Source: Ceriagrion tenellum (Eukaryota; Arthropoda; Insecta; Odonata; Coenagrionidae). Taken from it: a stretch of 64,000 bases of DNA. A program made the position numbers and the translations under genes. This document shows positions 1-10,984 of the stretch, one piece after another (the first letter of the stretch is position 1; each line of letters opens with the position of its first letter). The DNA is taken from positions 157,681,780-157,745,779 of the forward strand of contig OY720633.1 of assembly GCA_963169105.1 (NCBI GenBank), in the 5' to 3' direction. The notes below the pieces were generated by a model. That model made no database searches. It was not told where the DNA came from and was given only the letters and a program-made list of their open reading frames with translations.

Positions 1-609
1 TTTCAGTTAAGATAATCACATCATATACATAATAAGCTGAGTATATAATTTGGCTTAACTTCATCCTCAAGCCTCTCACATTCTAATAATAAAACTTGAG
101 GTCAGAGGACAATGCTTTTAGTTTTTTGAACAAACTATGGACAGAATGGAGTTATTATACCTTATTTTTAAGTCGGTTTCACCTTTGCTCTTCCTCTCAT
201 TTAGCTGAGCCAAGAGATGCGGATGATAATTGCATTCATGGATAGTTCTGTCATACTAGGCCACAATACCATTTCCAAGCTGCTTTTTATTCTTAAGGAG
301 TAACACAGCATCACGAGGACTTGGAAAAATAACTTTAATTGGTCACGGTTTTTTGAACTGTTTTCTGCCAAGCCTGTACAATGAACTCCTCCTTTGGAAA
401 CTGATGGAATCTGGTTGATCACTTCCACAATACACCTACAATCTACATCGAAGTCACTCTCACCATTGATACAATCATTCTCGGATTACCTATTACATGA
501 CAACATAATGTGTGACCTCTGTCTGTTATGCACTTCACCAATTAGTGACTCAAAACACTTCATCTGATATAGAATTTCATTGGCTGCTCAAGTCAGCTAG
601 AGAAGTTTC
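1..609. other. No recognised gene
   Basis: AT-rich sequence. A 75-codon open frame on the minus strand (201-428) has no family resemblance that I recognise and no clear splice context. Confidence 0.5.
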
Positions 610-1291
610 CTATCAGAAAAAAGTGTCATTTAGTGTTCTTTTCATGTTAGTTTTGAGTTCCACAGTTCTTTTAATGATCTTTTTATATTCTTTTATGTTC
701 ACAATTTTTGCCGAATTTCTCAGTATGTTCTTTTTATGTTCATTTAATGTTCTTTTACTGTTCACTTCCGTGAACCCTAAAAGAACATTGTAATGTTCAT
801 TTTATAATCATAGAATGTTTCACTGTGGTGTGAACAGTAATTGAGGTTTGTTGATTGGAATATTGCCTTCATGGAGCACAAAATTATTAATTTCAGCCCT
901 GAGGCCCAAATGGAATCAACCCATTCGAACAGAAGGATGATGTATGTGTTACCGGTGCTCAAGTGAACTCTTTTAGTCCACCAGATTGCTCTGGCTGGAG
1001 AGTGAACTGTGAAAAAAGATTGTAATGTTAATGTTGTTTTTTATGTCCTTTCCACCCCAATAGAAAAGTGTTCGTTTAGTGTTCATTTTCTACTCATTAA
1101 GGGCTCTTTTAACGTTCATTAAGTGTTCAAATTATATATGTTCTTTTTGTAATCATGGGGAATGATCATTTAATGTTCTTTCTGTCACAAAACACATAAA
1201 AAGAACAATAAATAAACATTCACCAGAACATAATTTGAAAACTAAATTAACATAAAAAGAACACCAAATGAACACACTTTTTTTCTGTTAG
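610..1291. mobile_element. Mutator-like MITE with terminal inverted repeats
   Basis: The two ends are inverted copies: ctatcagaaaaaagtgt at 610 against the reverse complement of the end at 1291 (ctaacagaaaaaaagtgtg), with similarity continuing about 50 bases inward. The interior is dense with variants of tgttctttttatgttcattt in both orientations. Near-matching 9-base flanks, agaagtttc (601-609) and agaaatttc (1293-1301), suggest the 9-base target duplication of Mutator-like elements, although one extra base separates the right flank from the end. No transposase is present, so it is non-autonomous. The class is inferred. Confidence 0.6.
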
Positions 1292-1389
1292 AAGAAATTT
1301 CAACCTTGCCCATAAGAGCAGACAGCCACAGTCATAACACCCGAAATAAATAGGGACTTGATGTAGAATAGAAAAGACGAAACAGAATT

Positions 1390-1815
1390 TCAATATACTA
1401 GGTTTAATGATGCTGAATATATTACCATATCAAGATAGATTAGCAAATGAAGCCCACTTCACAAGGGGCATGAAAAGGTGGCTTCAGGACCACCCATTAT
1501 ACAGCATTGATGATTTTTTTTAGCTCAGACATATCAGATTTAACCTTTTAATGTTATTTTTATCCCTTTTAGATGTTGTAAATGTTTGTACAGAAATTTT
1601 ATTTTGTACTTTTATCTATTACACTTGTTTGCATTTAAAACTTTGGTGGCCACGAATGTGTTTATAATTACTACGCGAATCGATGCAGAGATATATTTAT
1701 GTTTGTTGTTTTTTATTACTAGCAATATGAATTGTGTGTGTGTGTATTTTTATATAATTGACAAGATCGATTCCACATAATGTTGGCTAAATAATCAATA
1801 AAACTTGTCATTATT
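1390..1815 (+). mobile_element. 3' end of a CR1/Jockey-like LINE
   Basis: A frame at about 1437-1523 reads like the last residues of a CR1/L2-type reverse transcriptase (FTRGMKRWLQDHPLYSIDDF, compare the common F-K-x-x-L-K-x-W-L-x-x-x-x-F-Y-S-V-D-E-F ending). A 3' untranslated region follows and ends near 1810 in an ataatcaataaaact tail. The rest is missing, as expected of 5'-truncated insertion. Confidence 0.5.
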
Positions 1816-2091
1816 ATAACTTTCAATAACAGGTAGTAACATGGAAAAACTACTTGCAGCAATGTAGTCAGTAATTTTTCAATTTAGTATTAATTTTGTA
1901 AACTTTCTAGGCAGTTTAAAAGATTACACATACAATTAGCATGACCTTTGACAGCAAAGCTGCATCACTTGGTACATTACTGGTTTGAGTCTAGGTTTTT
2001 AAGCATGCATTCATTTGCATCACCTATTGATTCCAACTTATGACCAACTTAACTTGCAACCAAATCATCCAGACATATCCTGGTCGTAAGT

Positions 2092-3160
2092 CAGGGTGTG
2101 CCTGCACTATTAGCAATCTTTAAAGGAAAAGGGGAAGTGCAGGACTGTGGTAACTACAGGAGGATCAAACTAATATCAACCTCTATGAAGATATGGAAAA
2201 GAATTATTGAAAGTAGTTTAAGACAGAAAGCAGATATAGGGGATGAACAGTTTGGATATTTGCCAGGCAGAGGGATGATGACAGTAATTTTTCAATGTAC
2301 AACAATCTTTGCTCCATGACAATTAATGGAAAGATAAAGAGAGATGAACTTGGACACACTACACATGATATTTATCAATCTGGAGAAAGCATATGATAGA
2401 GTACCAAGACAGGAAGTATGAAGAAGTATGAGTGAAAAAGGAGTACTGGAGAAATACACAAGATTGGTCAAGGAGCTGTAAAATGGTACTGTGACACAGG
2501 TTAAGAGTGTCAGTATGCTTGAGGGATTTATTGTGAAAGTCATATGGCATCAGGGGTCAGCACTCAGCCATTACTTGTTTAATCTGGTTATACATAGATG
2601 CAATGTCAAATGGGGTTAGAAGCGATGCACCATGGAAAGTGATGTTTGCCAATGACATTGTCCTGTGTGAAGACAGCCAATTTACAGTAGAAACTAGAGG
2701 AATGGAGAAAGGCTCTAGAAGAAAGAAGGATGAAAACAAAACATGGTGGTCAGAGATTAACAGGATGATGCCTCAGAAGAACTTGAAGAAGTCCAACATG
2801 CTTAGAGATGCAGATACCAAGGAGCAATCCTAAAGAAGAATGGAGGCCAGGAAGCTGAGGTATTGCACAGAATCCAATGCAGGTGGTTTTAGGTGACACA
2901 GATGAAAATGCTCTGGTGGATGAGTGGAATCATGGGGTATCATAGAATGAGGAAGGAATGTGTTAGAGGGACACAGAGAGGGACCAGTAAGTAGAGAGAT
3001 AAAAGAAAACAGACGGAGATGATTTGGGCATGTTGAAAGGAGGAGTAATGAGTATATGAGAAAGACAGTGCAAAGATTGGAGTTGCTTGAGGAAGAGAAG
3101 GGAAGGAGGACCCAATGTTAGAGGGAAAAACAAAGTAGCAGAAGACTTTTTCCAGCAGAA
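2092..3160 (+). mobile_element. RTE-type LINE remnant (reverse transcriptase)
   Basis: Fragments in shifting frames match an RTE-clade reverse transcriptase in order: FKGKGEVQDCGNYRRIKLIS and MKIWKRIIES (2115-2215), FGYLPGRG (2251), a motif region equivalent to LEKAYDRVPR (2383-2410), FANDIVLCEDS (2646-2678, where FADD is usual) and a C-terminal region near 2895-3150 (HVERRSNEYMRKTVQRLELL in part). Several frameshifts and stops make it non-functional. Confidence 0.8.
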
Positions 3161-3452
3161 AATATTTGGTCACAAATTGGGGGTTTTGTGTGCCTGTGAA
3201 AACACAATGATGACCATCATGACATCATTGGAGTCAATTGTTTCATCTGTTTCTCTATATGGTTTTCTACTACCCTGTCTTGCAGGCATTTCCTCTTCAA
3301 AAATAATAGATGCTGTACATGCCTCAGTGTTGACTGAATAGGTTCTAGATAATAAGTTCCTAATTTTAAAAAAATATGGATATCTAGTATTGTGTCCTCA
3401 GGAACAAACCATCTCGAATATGACTAATTACCACGTTTTTTCGTGAGTGTCA
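3161..3452. other. No recognised feature
   Basis: Short stretch between the LINE remnant and the gypsy element. Nothing supported. Confidence 0.5.
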
Positions 3453-3566
3453 ATTTAACTGTACTGTCTACCTCGCTGCCCGTTATTCTTCCCAGGGGGC
3501 TCCACTGTCCTGTGACAAAACACACACTTAAAAAACACCAACACCCAGCTCCCATCATACATAACA
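3453..3566 (-). repeat. Possible partial 3' LTR of gypsy 1
   Basis: On the minus strand a purine run (ttgggaaggaa) is followed directly by TGTTATGTATGATGGG at 3566, the usual junction of polypurine tract and LTR. A CA end is possible near 3453. The partner LTR was not found, so both boundaries are tentative. Confidence 0.35.
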
Positions 3567-3605
3567 TTCCTTCCCAATTAGAATCAGATTCCCTTCCAAA
3601 ACTCT

Positions 3606-3992
3606 TCATACACAATTTCTCAACCAATTTGGTTGACGTCTTATTCGTTCAGACCTTCGTGGCACCCCCAACTCATTTTCTCTCTCATGCACTCCGTCCA
3701 TTACTTGTCCGTTTGTTTTTCCTGCATCCCCCCAATCACTCAACTCCCAAGGCACAACATCAAGATTTTCCTTATTCCTCTTTCTTTCACCAATGTCCTT
3801 GTCCATTTCCATACCTTGTCTCACATCACTTCCTTCACATACTGTTTTCTTTCTTAACAATAATTGGTCAATATGTCTTTTCCACATTTGTTCAGTCTCT
3901 GTTTTAACCATGTAGTTTCTAGGCCCCAAAACATCTATAACAACACTGGGTACCCACTTATTCTCCCCCAAAATAGCTTTTGGCCCACACAA
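3606..3992 (-). pseudogene. gypsy 1 pol C-terminal tail
   Basis: Continues the integrase after a frameshift at about 3960-3990. It contains a basic-strand segment (WVPSVVIDVLGPRNYMVKTE) typical of the region after the gypsy integrase core, and ends with PRRSERIRRQPNWLRNCV, the usual basic terminus of such polyproteins. Confidence 0.8.
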
Positions 3993-4950
3993 AATCCCCC
4001 TTCCTAAAAAATCTGTCTTTTCCTATAAACCCCTCTCTGCTACTCTTGTCACTGCCAGCACTGTCTGGGTGAAGTTTAGTCAGCCTGGTCTTCAAGTTCC
4101 TTCCCATCAGTAACTCTGCAGGAGTCTTCCCCGTGGTGGTATGCGGGGTTGTGTGCTGCATTAAGAGGAACCGAGACAATCTGGTATGAATGTCACCCTC
4201 TTCCAATTTCTGCAAGGCTTCCTTGGTGGTCCTCACCATCCGCTCCACTTGACCATTGGTTGCTGGGTGGTATGGTGCACTAAAAATGTGCCTAATGCCA
4301 TTTTTTTGCAAAAACGTCTTAAATTGCACAGATGTAAAGGTAGAGCCATTATCAGAACAGATGACATCTGGTAACCCATGGGTAGCAAACAATTTACGCA
4401 AATATTTAATTGTTGTCTCTGCCTTCATATCCTTTACCACTCCCACTTCAAGCCATTTTGAATGTGCATCCACCACCAACAAAAAATAGTTCCCCTGGCC
4501 TTTTTCCATGAAGTCCACATGCAATCGGGACCACTTCTCCTCTGGTGGTTCCCAAGTCCATACTGATGCCTTTGGAGGTAAAGGCCTCCCTGTCTGGCAC
4601 TTTGTACAAGAGTTCACCTTGGCCTCAATCATTTCATCCATTGAAGGCCACCATACTAATGACCTGGGCACTCCTTTCATTTTACTCATCCCTGGATGAT
4701 TTGCATGCAGCATTCCAAATACTTGCTCTTGTAGCACCCTGGGAATAACCACTCTTGTGCCCCACAAAACACAGCCCTTATGTAAAGAAAGTTCAGTTTT
4801 TCGTCTTACAAAAGGTTCCAAATCAACATCTTTCTTATTTTCTCCCCAGCCATTCAAAACAAAAAAACATACCTTTCTTAGCAACTGATCTTTCCTTGTT
4901 TCGTTTGCCATGTGTTCCGGGGGAATCAGATTATTGCCTCCCTCCAGCAT
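3958..4950 (-). pseudogene. gypsy 1 integrase
   Basis: 330 residues. A zinc-binding HHCC motif is visible (H82, H85, C115, C118), then the catalytic core: D146 in HVDF, D200 in SDNGSTFTS and E236 in NGQVER, with 35 residues between the last two as in the canonical D,D-35-E. The frame itself is uninterrupted, but it is separated from RNase H by a stop near 5040 and from its tail by a frameshift. Confidence 0.9.
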
Positions 4951-5040
4951 GAAGATATCAGTGGGATCTGCAGCTCCTAACTTCTCCTCACTAAGGGGCA
5001 GGCGGCTAAGGGCATCTGCTGGTCCCTGCTCACTTCCTGG

Positions 5041-5373
5041 TCAATACTCCAACTCATAATCATAGGCTGTCAAGCTCAAACTCCACCTGAGCATCCGTGG
5101 TGACAACATCACTGGGATTTGTTGTCCTGGTGCTAAAATCCCTAATAGTGGCTTGTGATCAGTCACTAACACAATCTGTCTTCCCACTACATAATTAAGG
5201 AACTTTGTCACTCCAAACACCAATGCCAAACACTCTCTGTCAATCTGAGCATACTTTCTTTCTGTTTCTGATAGTGTCCTTGATGCAAACGCGATTGGCT
5301 CTTCTTTGCCATCTTCCCTACGGTGAGCTAACACAGCCCCTAACCCATACGGAGAAGCATCACAACTCAGCAC
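5041..5373 (-). pseudogene. gypsy 1 RNase H
   Basis: 110 residues with the RNase H active-site pattern: D5 in LSCDASPYG, E47 in DRECLA and D72 in VTDHKPL. Bounded by a stop on each side (near 5376 and 5040); the second looks like a decayed Arg codon in the usual Y-R-P-G context. Confidence 0.88.
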
Positions 5374-5379
5374 TATTTT

Positions 5380-6204
5380 CTAGTTCTCATCATAAGGTAC
5401 CAAAAACTTTCCCTCCACAATAAGTTCCTTCACTTTTGCAAATGCTGTTTCTTGAGACTCGCTCCATTCCCACTCTTGGTGATTATGCAGCAGTCTATGT
5501 AGTGGCTCTGCAGTTGTAGCCTTGTCCTTCAAAAACATGTTATAATAATTCACTAATCCTAAAAATGACTGTAACTCCTGTTTATTTTTTGGAGCTGGAG
5601 CCTTCCTGATTGCATCCAATTTTTCTTTTGTTGGGTGTATACCAGCCTGATCCAACACAAACCCCAAATATGTAATCTTAAACAAATTAAATTCACATTT
5701 ATTTCCTTGTAGACAAATTCCTGCTCCCTTGAGCCTTTTCAAAACTTCCTTGACTCTGCCATCATGTTCCTCCTGTGTTTTTCCCATGATTAGAATATCA
5801 TCTAAATAAACTACCACTCCTTGGAGGCCTGCCAACAAATTATCCATAAATTTTTGGAAAACCCCAGGCGCTGCAGAAACACCATATTGCAACCTTGTCA
5901 CTTGAAATGACCCTTTTAGAGTATTTATCGTCTGTAAACAGGCTGTTTTCTCATCAACCACCAACTGCTGGTAGGCTTGCTTTAGATCTAACCTGCTATA
6001 CACTTTTCCTCCCCCCATTACTGCCAAAATGTCATTCACTTTTGGGAGGGGATATGAGTTCTTCTTTACTACTTTACTGAGTGTAGCTTGATAATCCCCA
6101 CACAACCTGAGAGTTCCATCTCTCTTGAGAACAGGTACTACTGGGGTAGCCCACTCGGAGTACTGCACTGGTTTGAGTACACCTTGCTCCACCAATTTTT
6201 TCAA
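5380..6204 (-). pseudogene. gypsy 1 reverse transcriptase
   Basis: 274 residues. Catalytic aspartates are intact: D73 in SRLDLKQAY and D135-D136 in VVYLDDIL. Thumb and connection follow (FLGLVNYYNMFLKDKA). The frame starts after a TAA that interrupts the join to the protease region, so the real N terminus lies upstream. Confidence 0.9.
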
Positions 6205-6266
6205 TTAGTTCACCATTTTTTTTCTCATGGCGAATGGTACCAGCCTGTCCTTAAAAAACTGTGGTT

Positions 6267-6701
6267 TTACTCCAACCTCAATTTTAACTGACACTGGGGG
6301 ACTGGACTTGACACTGCTTTCACACCACCTACCGAAATTCCCAAGTCTTGAAACCACTGCCTTCCTAACAAACTTCCGCCTGTGCGCCCAGATACCACAA
6401 GTACCGGTAATTTCTTCGCTGTCTGCTTGAATCTTACTTCCACATCGCACACTCCCAGTATTTGTAATTCGTGCTGTGACCAGGAACGCAAAATCACTTT
6501 AGAGGTCTCCAGCTTTGGAGGTTGATGTGGCCATAATGCCTTAAAATCTTCAGCACTGATCACTGAAAAAGCCGTGCCAGAATCGACTTCCATTTGGTGC
6601 CACTTCCCATTAAGCCGGACCTGTACCTTAATTGGGTCGACTGTCCCCGATTTTAGCTGATACATATTCATCAGCTCACCTTCATCCTCTTCTCCATTCA
6701 A
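6267..6701 (-). pseudogene. gypsy 1 protease
   Basis: 144 residues with the retroviral-type aspartic protease triad D40-S41-G42 in VDSGTAFSVIS and a downstream hydrophobic-G block (LLGRQWFQDLG). The pol frame shifts between about 6300 and 6450, where a second frame takes over towards the reverse transcriptase. Confidence 0.82.
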
Positions 6702-6824
6702 ATATGCATCTTGTTCAACATTGCATTTGAGGTCTGCCCACTTTCACGCCTTTCTGATATTTTTTTTTCTTTAAGCATACACACTCAATGTTTCCCATCT
6801 TCTTACAAAAATGGCATGTTTACC

Positions 6825-7265
6825 TCACGAAACGGCATCCATCTGGCAAATGAGGGCCACCGCATCTGTAACACTCTGGTAGTTGTCTTCCCGACGTCTT
6901 CGAGGCTTCGCTTCGATGCCAATGTTACTTCCCCATCCGCGGCACTGAAAATACCTTATTATCTTATTATCATCCGTAACCTTTTCCTTTCGGAGTACGC
7001 TACTATTTTCCCGGGCTAACTCCATCGCAAGTGCTTTGGACAAAGCATCGCTCAGCTTTAATTCTGTAGTGGCAGCTTGTACCATCAGCGCCTGTTGGAT
7101 AGCTTCTTCTCGGACTCCCAGAAGCAACCTGTCCAGGAGAGCTTCTTCCAGATCCTGGAAATGGCAAGGGGCCGCTAAACTCCGCAACTCCTTCACAAAC
7201 ATTGCAATTCCTTCTCCTGGAGCCTGTTTCCGTGAGTGGAAATGGTACCGCGAGATCACACACAC
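6825..7265 (-). pseudogene. gypsy 1 gag fragment
   Basis: Matches the gypsy gag core: FHSRKQAPGEGIAMFVKELR then EEALLDRLLLGVREEAIQQAL (in part). A Cys residue follows (YFQCRGWG) where a zinc knuckle is expected, but the knuckle is not complete. The N-terminal part of gag and the 5' LTR are missing or unrecognisable. Confidence 0.75.
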
Positions 7266-7330
7266 ACAAAGGACTTCAGTCTCTCACAGCCATCTGCACT
7301 GGCTCTTCACAAAACAGTGAGGTGAGCTTA

Positions 7331-8468
7331 GCTTCGTTTGTCCCCTTTGAAGGATAGGGTACTATATGGCAGTATATCATCAGTAAGATCTGACTCGTCC
7401 ACAGTAAAATTATTTTTAAGAACAAATAACCATCAACTATGCATGACTGCAATGACTATGCAAAACTGGACACTTCCAGGGAGAAAATTCAACTAAATTG
7501 GTATACGGCTGAACACATGCAAAATTGATGCTAAAATGTGATATATGTAAATGTAATGATGTGATGTTAAAGTCGCAGCAAAAGTATAAGTTATGGAATC
7601 ACTAAATTATGCGTTATAATTATAAATAAAAGTCACTAACAATTACTCAGTTGACATGTTCCCAAGAGTACTTGGATCATAATAATGAATTCAAGATGAA
7701 GGTCAAAGTATCATGATCAGGTCTCTGTGACCTGTACGAACAGGAATTAAGTTGTTCTACAAAATTAACAACAGCTCTATAGCAAATAAAGTTCAAAAAT
7801 CGAAATTTTCAGAAATCAATCACAAAGTTTGAGAGAATATTGCATTAAATTCTGATGGCAATTGAATCAAAATTAATCATGCGGTGATCCAGCCAATCGG
7901 ATTTTTGGCTAGAGGATCGAAAAATGGCTTTTTTCATTGGTGCTGGTAACAGAATTTTGGCAGCAATGGAAACATTTTAACTGAAATTATTCAACAGAAA
8001 ATAAAAGAGGCTATAAAAGAACATTTGTTTCATGACAATTGGCCCAGGCATTCTCTTTATATTCAGATTCAAACTCAGAGTCAGTTGTCAGTCGGTATCC
8101 ATTCCGTGTCCTGGCCACCAACTTACTCCTTGCCAGTTGTAAATAACAGGACATGTCCAAATTTGAAAGTGCACATAGTGGGATAGGATTGCATTATGTA
8201 ACAGGATATAAAAAATGTAGGGGCATCAAGAAAATTATGTAAATCAAGGGAAAATGTGGATTCCGGGGGTGTAAAAGAGAGGTTTCACAGTACTAGGAGA
8301 ATATGATATCACCCATATACATGTACTTGCTGTGTGGCATATCCAGAAACTACAAACATCAATTTAAAGGCAATAGGCATCATTTCCTGAGTGACCCAAG
8401 CTAATGATAATTTTTGTCTTAAATATCCATGAAACACAATAAAGCAGAGACAAATATGATAAACTCAC
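7331..8468. other. DOCK intron sequence, no recognised feature
   Basis: AT-rich intronic sequence. No exon, transposase or structural repeat could be supported on either strand. Confidence 0.55.
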
Positions 8469-8597
8469 CTATCACATAATTTCCTGGATTTTAAAATGAA
8501 AGTCCCATAATGATTGAGTGATTTCAATATTCTTACTTTACAGTTGACATGAATAGAGAGGTCTTTAAGCCGCAGATTTAAAATGTCAATCAATTTC
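8469..8597 (-). CDS. mbc/DOCK1-like: DOCK exon 14: armadillo-like region (last exon in window)
   Basis: Encodes KLIDILNLRLKDLSIHVNCK followed by LKSLNHYGTFILKSRKL, matching the DOCK block L-x-K-V-L-K-x-Y-V-D and A-L-E-S-I-F-K-F-I-V-R-S-R-x-L. Acceptor tttcag at 8598, donor gtgagt below 8469. It joins exon 13 across a 94 bp intron and leaves in phase 2. No further exon was found to the left, so the next intron is longer than 8.4 kb. Confidence 0.87.
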
Positions 8598-8691
8598 CTG
8601 AAACAGATTTTATTAATAAAAATATACATACTGCCAAAATTATCAATGCCTGCTAAAATTATTTTAACAAGCAAATGTCAAATATCCATAC

Positions 8692-8792
8692 TTGTAGACA
8701 TGGGGAGCATTAAATCTCTCTTCTATGTACTCATTCAAAACAGGCAGGAATTGCTCATACTTTTCATTTGATAGGGTATCCAAAATATAAAC
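8692..8792 (-). CDS. mbc/DOCK1-like: DOCK exon 13: armadillo-like region
   Basis: Encodes VYILDTLSNEKYEQFLPVLN and EYIEERFNAPHVYK, matching the DOCK helix pair V-F-I-I-x-L-I-x-D-x-K-F-x-x-F-x-P-V-L-x-x-Y-I. Acceptor ttttcag at 8793, donor gtatgg below 8692. Phase 0 in, phase 2 out. Confidence 0.9.
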
Positions 8793-9189
8793 CTGAAAAG
8801 GATTATCTTGATGAATAAAACAGTAATGATAGCTCCTCACCATGGCTGGCAGTATACATATATCAATGAATAATCAAACTGCCAATGATTCATAAAACTA
8901 GCCGATTCAAAATAGTAGCAGATTTTGGTTATTGTTACTGAGCTTTAGAATTTGGCTCTTAAGTAAGGTAATTGCTTCAATATTAAAAATGTAAGTAATT
9001 ACCGGGGAGGGGCAGTGTGATCAACCAAATTTTATTCTTAACATTTATGCAACAGGGAATGAGAGCAGCACCATCACAATTAATGGAAAATAGCATACAA
9101 TATGGCCAACCAACAAAAATGTTAGTTATTATGACCATTACTGTAACATAGGTGTGCAAGCGAAGGGATGGTGAGTGAAACAACTAGAC

Positions 9190-9360
9190 AACAGTTGAAA
9201 CTCGAAATTATGAATTTTGATTTTACAAAGCAAAATCTTTGGTTCCGACCAAAAGGGTATCAAAATGCATGTAACAGTATGATTTTTACAAAATAATAAA
9301 GTTTTGAAATTATAAACCTCAGGTCTTGGTCCCAACGTGAAAAAGTTACTCGTTTTTACA
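9190..9360. repeat. Fragment of a pogo/Tigger-like MITE family
   Basis: The sequence cagttgaaactcgaaattat at about 9191 closely resembles the ends of the MITE at 13292-13793, and the nearby ttggttccgaccaaa is close to ttggtcccgaccaaa in the 5' end of Tigger 1. The right end is not clear. Weak evidence. Confidence 0.35.
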
Positions 9361-9539
9361 AATGATGATGGGTCACAGCAGCATATTTTTAGGCGCTCCT
9401 TATCAGAGTTAAGACATCATTGCCGAATTACATTCATTGCCGAATAAATTATGCATTGAATATGACTCATAAGAACAATAATACATTTTTCAATGCTGCA
9501 ATAGTAAGGACAACTTTTATTCAAAGGCATAGTAGTTCA

Positions 9540-10575
9540 TTAAATATGGCACCAATTGGACCAAAATGCAATTGGCGACCTACCTTTGAGGCTGAAAACA
9601 AGTGTAGAAAAAAATTGTGTGATCTTTGCTGATGATGTGAGTGTTGTAACTTATGGCAAAACAGTAAATGATTTGATTACTTCTGGTAAAGTGGTTATTC
9701 AAAAAATGTTAAGCTGGTGCAATAGCAATGATCTCATATTAAACTGTCAGAAAACGCTAACAGTATTCTTTTCAGTTAAAAGTAATAAATGTGAGAACTA
9801 CTGCCAACTATTTGCAAATAATGGTTTAAATGCTATTTTAATAGGACTTAAAATTCCTATACAATACATATTGATCGACATCTCAAATGGGATAAACATG
9901 TAACAAACTTGTGTAAAAAGTTAAATTCAATTTTTTATCTGGTATCTGTTCTAAAACATACTGTAAGCATAAATGTACTTAAAACTCTTTATTAAAGTCT
10001 ATTTTATTCCCAGATTTCATATGGTGTTATATTTTGGGGTAATTCCACATTATCAAACAATGTGTTCTTAATCCAAAAAAAGTTTATGAGGACCATGTGC
10101 AACGAGTCTTATCGGGCTCACTGTAAACCTCTTTTCGGTAAGTTAGGGATCTTGACTTTTCCATCTGTGTATATATACCATCCTGTTCTGTATGTAAGAA
10201 AACACTTGTCAGAGTTTAAAACAAATAACTGCAATCATTCCTATAAAACAAGAAGTTGTGATGATGTACACATGCTTACATTTAACCTAAGTACTACGTT
10301 GAAAGGACCTTACCTAATGTGTGCAAAATTGTATAATCATTTGCCACTAACTATAAAAATATAAAAAAATTGATGGCGTTTAAAAGGTTGGTTTTATGTT
10401 ATCTTCAGGAGAATTGTTTTTACAAAGTTAATGACTATTTGACTTCCCTTCATTGATAGTATCTGCTTACATTTTTTCCTTTTTTAATGATGAGCACTGT
10501 GTACTTACATTTGTGTTAACCTTTTGTAATGTATCTATATGGCAAATAAATCTATTCTATTCCATTCTATTCTAC
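9540..10575 (+). mobile_element. Jockey/CR1-like LINE, 3' part
   Basis: Reverse transcriptase motifs lie in order: VIFADDVSVVTYG (about 9621-9658) and KMLSWCNSNDLILNCQKT, then, after frameshifts, a segment around 10020-10365 with IQKKFMRTMCNESYRAHCKP and LYNHLPL, the usual C-terminal block of Jockey/CR1 elements. It ends in a run of attct/attcc units at about 10545-10573, a plausible 3' microsatellite tail. 5'-truncated and inactive. Confidence 0.78.
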
Positions 10576-10984
10576 CTTGCCTCCAGAGTTACCAACAACC
10601 AGTAAAAAAAGTAAATTAGTCGAGTACAAGCACACTTGCCCGCAAGAGACAAATTGCTACTACCAGCCTTGGTCCCAGCATCAGCCTCACATGATCCCAG
10701 GCATTTTTGCGTACCCATTTTTCCCAAACATTAATCCATGATGAGTATTTCTATTACAGAAATCATTTGCGGCGTGTATGCTCAAAAAACTTTGACAGGG
10801 ATCGGAGATGATGCCATTGTGTTTGAGTGGTAAATTCAGTTGTGCATATCACCCAAGGAGGCTTTTTTTCTCACAATTTCAGACTGATTACACTCAACCT
10901 TGCTCCATGACATAATTATTCCGACTGGCAATAGAAAGCATCAAAAGACTCAGGTTTAATTAACCGTCCTAATTAAGGGTGGGG
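10576..10984. other. No recognised feature
   Basis: Intronic sequence between LINE and hAT remnants with nothing supportable. Confidence 0.5.

Larger units (their letters stand above)
3453..7330 (-). mobile_element. Ty3/gypsy retrotransposon 1, nearly complete internal region
   Basis: Reading 5' to 3' on the minus strand: gag, protease, reverse transcriptase, RNase H, integrase and a C-terminal tail in the usual gypsy order. Breaks are few: in-frame stops at the protease/RT, RT/RNase H and RNase H/integrase joints, plus frameshifts before RT and after integrase. A purine-rich tract followed by a TG start (minus strand, at about 3566) looks like the polypurine tract and 3' LTR start; the LTR is short or truncated. 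No matching 5' LTR was seen above 7330. It lies in sense orientation within the last DOCK intron of the window. Confidence 0.88.

Noticed and set aside
1728..1745. GT-rich microsatellite
   Set aside because: Only a few units long; not notable.
3443..3907. 154-codon open frame on the plus strand
   Set aside because: It is the reverse-strand shadow of the gypsy 1 pol tail and LTR region; composition is unnatural and no homology is seen.
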